Assembly (NCBI RefSeq): GCF_000208745.1
Contig: NC_030856.1
Coordinates: 17,412,178 to 17,476,177 of the forward strand
Origin: Theobroma cacao
Taxonomy: Eukaryota > Streptophyta > Magnoliopsida > Malvales > Malvaceae
Direction: 5' to 3'
Length of the DNA stretch: 64,000 nucleotides
Below, piece by piece: positions 58,908 to 64,000 of the stretch. Made by a program: the position numbers and the translations under genes. Each line of letters opens with the position of its first letter. Position 1 is the stretch's first letter. The notes under the pieces were generated by a model. It saw only the letters and a program-made list of their open reading frames with translations. It had not been told where the DNA came from and searched no databases.

Positions 58908-60880
58908 TCAAAGGAAGGGGCTTCTATTCATCTGATGTGTCAGAGGGTGAGGATTCAGTGTCATAAAAAGGTTTAGAGGAAAAAGAGAGGGCTCTCGGAG
59001 AGGTGATGACTGTCTAGGGGAAGGTTCTGGTGAGGACTTGTTTGAGACAGGGATTGGACTATGAGGAGAAGAGGCTAAAACTAGTCTGGATCTCTCTGCC
59101 AACTTGGAAGACTTTCTTTTTTTGAGAAAAGCTGTCTTGGTTGCCATAGTCTTCCTACCTTTGGTTGGTGGTTTTGCCTCAGTTGGTGGTGTTGCAGTGG
59201 CTTTTGCTTTTTCTGCTTCTACCTTTACTTTGGTAGCTGATGCAGGTTTCTTTCCTTTTCCTACATCTTCACCATCCTTTTGAGTTTTTGTCCTAGTAGT
59301 GTCTTTTTCAGCTTATCCCTCCTTAACCATTTAGTGGAAGAGATCCATGATGGAAACTTCCTCTGAATTTGGAGGAGAGGTCTGCTGTTCTTTGTCTCTG
59401 AACCAACCACTTATGTCCCTTGTTCTGAATCATTTTAGCTTTGAGATTCAGGAGAGGATGTCTTGGCTGGCTGATCAATCCCTTTAGGAGAGTCCTCAGT
59501 TTGCAAAACAGGACTGGCAGACTTATAGGTGGAACCTTTAGCTTGAATGCCAGAACTTTCAACATGAGGAGTAGATTTTTCTGCTGGCTCAGCTGAACCT
59601 TCAGCACCTTGCTATGTTGGTGCAGTGTTAGATGTTGCAGAGTTGTCTGCAGCCACAGGTTCAGATGGAATGCTTTCCTTCTCCTTCAGCTTGTTTTCCA
59701 ACTCAGTGATTTTCTCTTCAATTTTCTATATCTTTTCTCCTTGGTCAGTCAGCTTTCCATCAATCTTCATGAGCAAATTAAAAATTACTTCATTTGAGAA
59801 TCTGAAAAAGGCTTCTTCAGGTTAAGCAGGTAGGCTGTGTTCTTTTCTTGGACCAGTCTTGGGGGTCTTAATGAATCTTTCCCCATCAAGTATATACCCT
59901 ATTTTAACCAAGCTCCCATAATAAATAGCTTGATCTCTAGTTTTTATCAGGTCCATATCATACCTCTTTGCCCATATTCCCTTCTTCTGCACAAGGGATG
60001 TAATTACATTCCCATACGATAGATTAACCTTATCAAGTCTGTAGGCACTTCTCATTTTTTCAATCATAAATCTTCCTAGATTCAGAGGTACCTCATTGAA
60101 GGCATGCTCCATTAGCTAGAGGTTGTGGAGGTTAATGTAGCTAAGGCTTCCACTTCTACCTTGAATGTTGGCTGTTGTAAAATAATGTAAAATCCTAATC
60201 TGAGGACTGATTATCAGACCTAAATTGCTTTTTGAAGAATATTTTTCTTTCCTTCCAATGATGATCTCCCACAATGAGGATGGATCATATTTTTCAAGGA
60301 GCTCATACTCTCTTTCTTTGCATTCTATTTCCAGCATGTTTCCCAAATCTTCAGCAGTCACAACAAATTCCTTTCCATTTAGATAAACATTCAAACCATC
60401 TTCATCATAATCATTAGAATCTATTAATTCCTTTCCTTTTAAAGCAATACTAGAATAGAATTTTGTAACCAGACTTGGACTATAAGACCTGTTCTTAAAG
60501 GTGCTATAACCTTTTAGTTTCAATTCATCAAAGTACTCAAATAAACTAGTCTGGATTTCTATATTTTCCTTAAAACTTTTCCAATCAATAAATTTTCCAC
60601 AGGTGATTGGTGCATTCTCGATATTTTTGAACCTATATTCATGCAACTTATTCCTAACCTTCGAAGAAGAAGAATTGGTACCTTTATGGAGTGAGGGTTC
60701 TGTTTCTTTCTTCTTGTTAGTTTTCTGCTTCTTTTCTCTTAGTTTCTCAAATATTTCTTTCACTGAAACAAGCATGATTTTTTGTTTCTTTTTTAAACTT
60801 TTTGTTTCTGTTCCTTCCTCCATTGGCCTTTTCCATTTCTTCTTTTCTGATATCTCTTTACTTTGAGATTTTCTAGCCAT
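58908..60880 (-). pseudogene. Envelope-position ORF of element W, plant transposon protein-like domain, broken
   Basis: The frame starts MARKSQSKEISEKKKWKRP, very Lys-rich (residues 1-75), then a globular part: FKNIENAPITCGKFIDWKSF, FYSSIALKGKELID, LNGKEFVVTAEDLGNMLEIE and RILHYFTTANIQGRSGSLSY. After a TAG at 60113-60115 it goes on in the same frame with NEVPLNLGRFMIEKM and LSYGNVITSLVQKKGIW. The run from FYS to KGI resembles the putative plant transposon protein domain (PF20167-like) found downstream of pol in SIRE-type elements. Further on are a stop, a coiled-coil-like ENKLKEKE segment and a Ser/Pro-rich tail, then a frameshift to a basic tail (KTAFLKKRKSSKLAERSRL) at 59147-58908. No membrane segment is seen, so calling it an envelope protein is not supported. 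Function unknown. Confidence 0.7.
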
Positions 60881-61336
60881 TTTGGTTCTAGAAATTTCTA
60901 AGGGTTTGAGTCGATTTCAGAGGCAAACAGGAAGATTTGGATTTTTGTTTTTAGAGCAATGGGTTTCAAGGGAGAGAAGAGGAGAGGTTGTCAGCAGTTG
61001 TTTCTTAGAAAAATTGCTCACCTTCCCTTAAGAGCTGCCCTACTTTTATTCTTTCTAATTTCAAAATTCCCTCTAAAATTTTGGTTATTTACCTTTGGCA
61101 GTATTTATTCTTTCTCTTTGCACCCGGTAAACCAAATTTAATTTTGGTTATTTACCTTTGGCAGTATTTATTCTTTCTCTTTGCACCCGGTAAACCAAAT
61201 TTTACCTCATTTTACTCCTCTTTCTCTAAACTCACTGAGTCTTATTATTTAATGCTGTCAGACCACTCTTAGTTGACTAAGTTTTCCTTAGTCGACTGAA
61301 TGTATTTTGTTTTCTGTGTGTGAACCAAAGGTTTTC
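60881..61336 (-). promoter_or_regulatory. Spacer between pol and the extra ORF, with tandem duplication and LTR-like dyads
   Basis: On the - strand, after the pol stop, there are LTR-like TTAGTCGACT/AGTTGACTAAG dyads (61268-61300), two identical copies of a 59-base unit with a 63-base period (61081-61139 and 61144-61202) each containing AAGAATAAATACTGCC, then a leader with CAAACCCTTAG (telo-box-like, about 60900) and the ATG at 60880. Could be a separate promoter and leader for the extra ORF; inference. Confidence 0.5.
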
Positions 61337-61735
61337 CTATAATTCCTTCACACTAATCATCCTTAAATTTCTTCTAATCTCACAGAATATATCTTCACTC
61401 AGAGGTTTGGTAAAAATGTCTGCTAATTGATGTAAAGTATTCACAAATTCTATCTTAATATCATTTTTCACTACATGGTCTCTAATAAAATGGTGTCTAA
61501 TTTCAATGTGCTTTGTCCTAGAGTGCTGCACAGGGTTTTTTGATGTAATGATTGCACTTGTGTTATCACAATATATTGGTACATTATGCATAATTATTCC
61601 ATAGTCTTTTGATTGTTGCTTGATCCAAAGGATTTGTGCACAGCAACTACCTAATGATACATATTCAACCTCTGCTATAGATAGTGCCACTGAGTTTTGC
61701 TTTTTTGCTAGACCAAGACACAAGCATCCTTCCTA
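61337..61735 (-). pseudogene. RNase H of element W
   Basis: The - strand reads KKQNSVALSIAEVEYVSLGS (family STAEAEY), CCAQILWIKQQ, VPIYCDNTSAIITSKNPVQH, TKHIEIRHHFIRDHV and LADIFTKPLSEDIF, a complete copia RNase H ending the polyprotein, with stop at 61337. The upstream junction to RT is frameshifted (61735-61800). Confidence 0.9.
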
Positions 61736-63334
61736 AAAATTGGCATGTTCCACTAGTGCTTTTTCTATTAGTTCTGTTGCCAGCAAAGTCAACATCTGAT
61801 TATCCAACTAAGCTAAGAGTTAAGTCTCTAGAGTACCATATTCCTAGTCCTTGAGTGTCTATGAGGTATCTAAAAATTCTCTTAACAGCTGTTAGGTGTG
61901 TTTCTTTAGGCTGTGACTGAAATCTAGCACACAAGCACACACTAAACTGAATATCTGGTCTACTTGCTATTAAGTAGAGAAGAGAGCCGATCATACCTCT
62001 ATAGAGCTTTTGATCTACATCTTTACCTTTTTCATTTAAGTCAAGTTTGATGGATGGACTCATGGTGTGGAATTTGATTTCAGCTTCAGCATGTCGAATT
62101 TCTTGAGCATATCTTGAGTGTATATTTCTTGGTTGATGAAGATTCCTTCCTCACTTTGTTTAATTTGAAGACCAAGGAAATACCTCAACTCTCCTATCAT
62201 GCTCATCTCAAATTCACCCTGTATTTCCTTAGCAAAGTTCTTGCATAAAGCCTCATTAGTTGCACCAAATATAATGTCATCCACATATATTTGCACAACA
62301 ATTAAATCATTTAAATATCTCTTAATGAACAATGTAGTATTGATGCTGCCTCTATCGTACCCTTTTTCAACTAGAAATTTTGAAAGCCTCTCATACCAAG
62401 CTCAAGGAGCTTGTTTCAATCCATACAAGGCTTTATGAAGTTTGGAAACATGATCAGATTTTTCAAAGTCTTAAAAACTAGGTGGTTGTTCTACATATAC
62501 TTCCTCTTGAATTAATCCATTTAAGAATGCACTTTTTACATCCATTTGGAATAATTTAAAATTCATGAAACCTGCAAAAGCTAGCAACAACCTTATGGCT
62601 TCAATCCTAGCAACGGGAGCAAAGGTTTCATCATAATCTATTCCTTCCTCTTGGTTGTATCCTTTTACTACCAGCCTAGCTTTATTTTTAACTACATTTC
62701 CTTGCTCATTCACCTTATTTCTAAATACCCATTTTGTACCAACAATAGGGTGATTTGAAGGTCTAGGTACCAATGACCATACACGACTCCTTATGAATTG
62801 ATCAAGTTCTTCTTCTATGGCCATTATCCAACTTTCCTCTTTTTCAGCTTCTTTAAAGTTTTTAGGTTCAATTTGAGATATAAAAGCTGAAAACTCATAA
62901 GTTTCTCTTGTTGCTTTTCTAGTTCTAACTCCTTGTGAAATGTCACCTATTATTTGGTCTTGTGGGTGGTCTTTTAAAAATCTCCAACTCCTTGGAAGAT
63001 CATCATGATGATTTTCTGCTCTTTGTAGATTTTCTAGAGGTGGAGTTTCATTTTCTCTTCTAGGTGAGCTTTCTTCATTATTTTTGTTGTTCTCTAAGCT
63101 TATTTCCTCCATTTGTTTTTCTAGGATTTCTGCATCATCATCATCATCATGAACTTCTTTTTGTAAAGCATTTGACTCATCAAAAACTACATGAACTGAT
63201 TCTTCAACAATTAAGGTCCTTTTGTTAAAAACCCTATAGGCCTTTGAGTTTAATGCATATCCTAAAAATATTACTTCATCACTTTTTGCATCAAACTTCC
63301 TTAGGGCTATTTTCCATTGTTCAATACAAAGCAT
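61736..63334 (-). pseudogene. Reverse transcriptase and linker of element W, broken
   Basis: On the - strand: KFDAKSDEVIFLGYALNSKA (end of integrase region), an acidic linker (EVHDDDDDAEILEKQMEEIS), then RT: SWIMAIEEELDQFIRSRVW, NKARLVVKGYNQEEGIDYDE, FKLFQMDVKSAFLNGLIQEE, YGLKQAP, the catalytic QIYVDDIIFGATNE at about 62285, ELRYFLGLQIKQSEEGIFI and GSLLYLIASRPDIQFSVCLC. In-frame stops occur after QPPSF and after KQAP (TGA where the family has Arg), and frameshifts lie near 62060 and 63310. Catalytic residues are intact but the protein cannot be made. Confidence 0.92.
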
Positions 63335-64000
63335 TTACAGTCAAAACTCCTAAGGTGAGAAATTTCTGGCTTCCTACCTTTATAAAGTTCATATGGAGTC
63401 TTTGAAATCAAAAGCCTTATTGAGACTCTATTAAGAATATAAGCTGTTGTATTTACTGCCTCAGCCCAAAGATATTTAGGTAGGTTGTTCTCACATAACA
63501 TAGTCTTAGCCATTTCTTTTAAGGTTCAGTTTTTCCTCTCTACAACTCCATTTTGCTGGGGTGTTCTAGGTGCAAAAACATTATGATCCAACCCCTTTTC
63601 ATTGCAAAACTTTTCAAACTCATCATTTTCAAATTCTCCTCCATGATCACTCCTTATGCTAACTATAGCTAGTCCTTTTTCATTTTCTACTTTCTTACAA
63701 TGACTTAAGAATGCTTGTAAAGCATCATTCTTATGAGCAAGAAAACACACCCAAGTATATCTAAAATAGTCATCAACTATTACAAAGCCATAAGATTTTC
63801 CTCCTAAGCTAGTTGTGCTTATTGAACCAAATAGATCAATGTGTAACAATTCAAGAGGTCTAGATGTTGACACTATCTTTTTGTTCTTAAAGGATGTTCT
63901 AACTTGTTTTCCTAGTTGACAAGCATCACATATTCTGTCATTTTCAAATTGTAAATTCGACAACCCAATTACTAAATTCTTTTTAATCAATTTTGACATA
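63310..64000 (-). pseudogene. Integrase of element W (partial, window edge)
   Basis: Begins off the right edge. On the - strand: CDACQLGKQVRTSFKNKK (end of the zinc-binding segment), ELLHIDLFGSIS (first catalytic Asp), VSIRSDHGGEFENDEFEKFC (second Asp) and TPQQNGVVERKN (Glu), then TGA at the position of the invariant Arg (CGA to TGA), then MAKTMLCENNLPKYLWAEAV and TPYELYKGRKPEISHLRSF. A frameshift near 63310 separates it from the next segment. Normal D-D-E integrase apart from these breaks. Confidence 0.92.

Larger units (their letters stand above)
57037..64000 (-). mobile_element. SIRE-type copia element W, 3' part (runs off the right edge)
   Basis: - strand order from the right edge: integrase, RT, RNase H, a 450-base spacer, an extra frame in the envelope position, PPT and 3' LTR. 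The extra frame after pol, the GAGGGGGGGTGAATAG LTR marker and the AAAAAGGGGGAGAT polypurine tract are SIRE features. Its left flank is ATCTT (57032-57036); the partner TSD is outside the window. All frames contain stops. Confidence 0.88.

Noticed and set aside
1..64000. CRISPR arrays, rRNA or tRNA genes, phage or plasmid features
   Set aside because: None seen on either strand. The tandem repeats present lack regular spacers.

Overview
This is AT-rich nuclear DNA of a flowering plant, probably a eudicot. The evidence is long TG...CA LTRs with 5-bp target-site duplications (TSDs), plant-type Ty1/copia and Ty3/gypsy chromovirus proteins, a retrotransposon PBS matching plant initiator Met-tRNA, telo-box leaders and a plant Obg-like ATPase retrocopy. 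The species cannot be fixed from the sequence. Almost everything is retrotransposon, mostly decayed. There are no bacterial-type operons, no CRISPR array and no rRNA or tRNA gene that I can see.

Region by region. 1-4498: the 3' end of a + strand chromovirus (broken chromodomain end, PPT, 2.5-kb LTR) that ends inside a fragment of a ubiquitin-like (Ubl) exon at 4499-4672. 4673-8485: mostly unannotatable AT-rich DNA holding a processed pseudogene of Obg-like ATPase 1 (OLA1/YchF family) at 6751-7818 on the - strand. 8370-11855: about three units of a 172-bp tandem repeat, split by a 2.9-kb solo LTR (A) with TSD CATGC. 12230-46477: one Tork-type copia element (element X, - strand, TSD TGCCT on both sides) that has been blown up from a few kb to 34 kb by nested insertions. 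These are a SIRE-type solo LTR, a 4.3-kb solo LTR that itself contains solo LTR B, a chromovirus (element Y) that contains solo LTRs D and E and an Athila-like + strand element (Z), and solo LTR G inside X's 5' LTR. A deletion near 43.1 kb fused the gag of Z to the gag of X.

46478-56900: host-like DNA with a MULE-like element (9-bp TSD), a hAT-like element, several local duplications, and the only plausible non-transposon gene. That gene has a TATA box at 52695, a possible first exon at 52752, and a clear exon at 54412-54651 encoding a ubiquitin-like domain that ends without a diglycine. The broken Ubl fragment at 4499 shares about 0.2 kb of 3' flank with it, so the two are paralogues. 57037-64000: the 3' part of a SIRE-type copia element (- strand): LTR, PPT, a reading frame in the envelope position resembling the putative plant transposon protein domain, and RNase H, RT and integrase with stops and frameshifts. 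It runs off the right edge.

How it fits together: six independent insertions of one LTR family (A, B, D, E, G and element Y) lie within 38 kb, and five of them have collapsed to solo LTRs. No coding region of any element is intact. Three single N positions (5508, 26625, 54244) mark assembly joins, and at least two of them coincide with suspicious duplicated or switching sequence.
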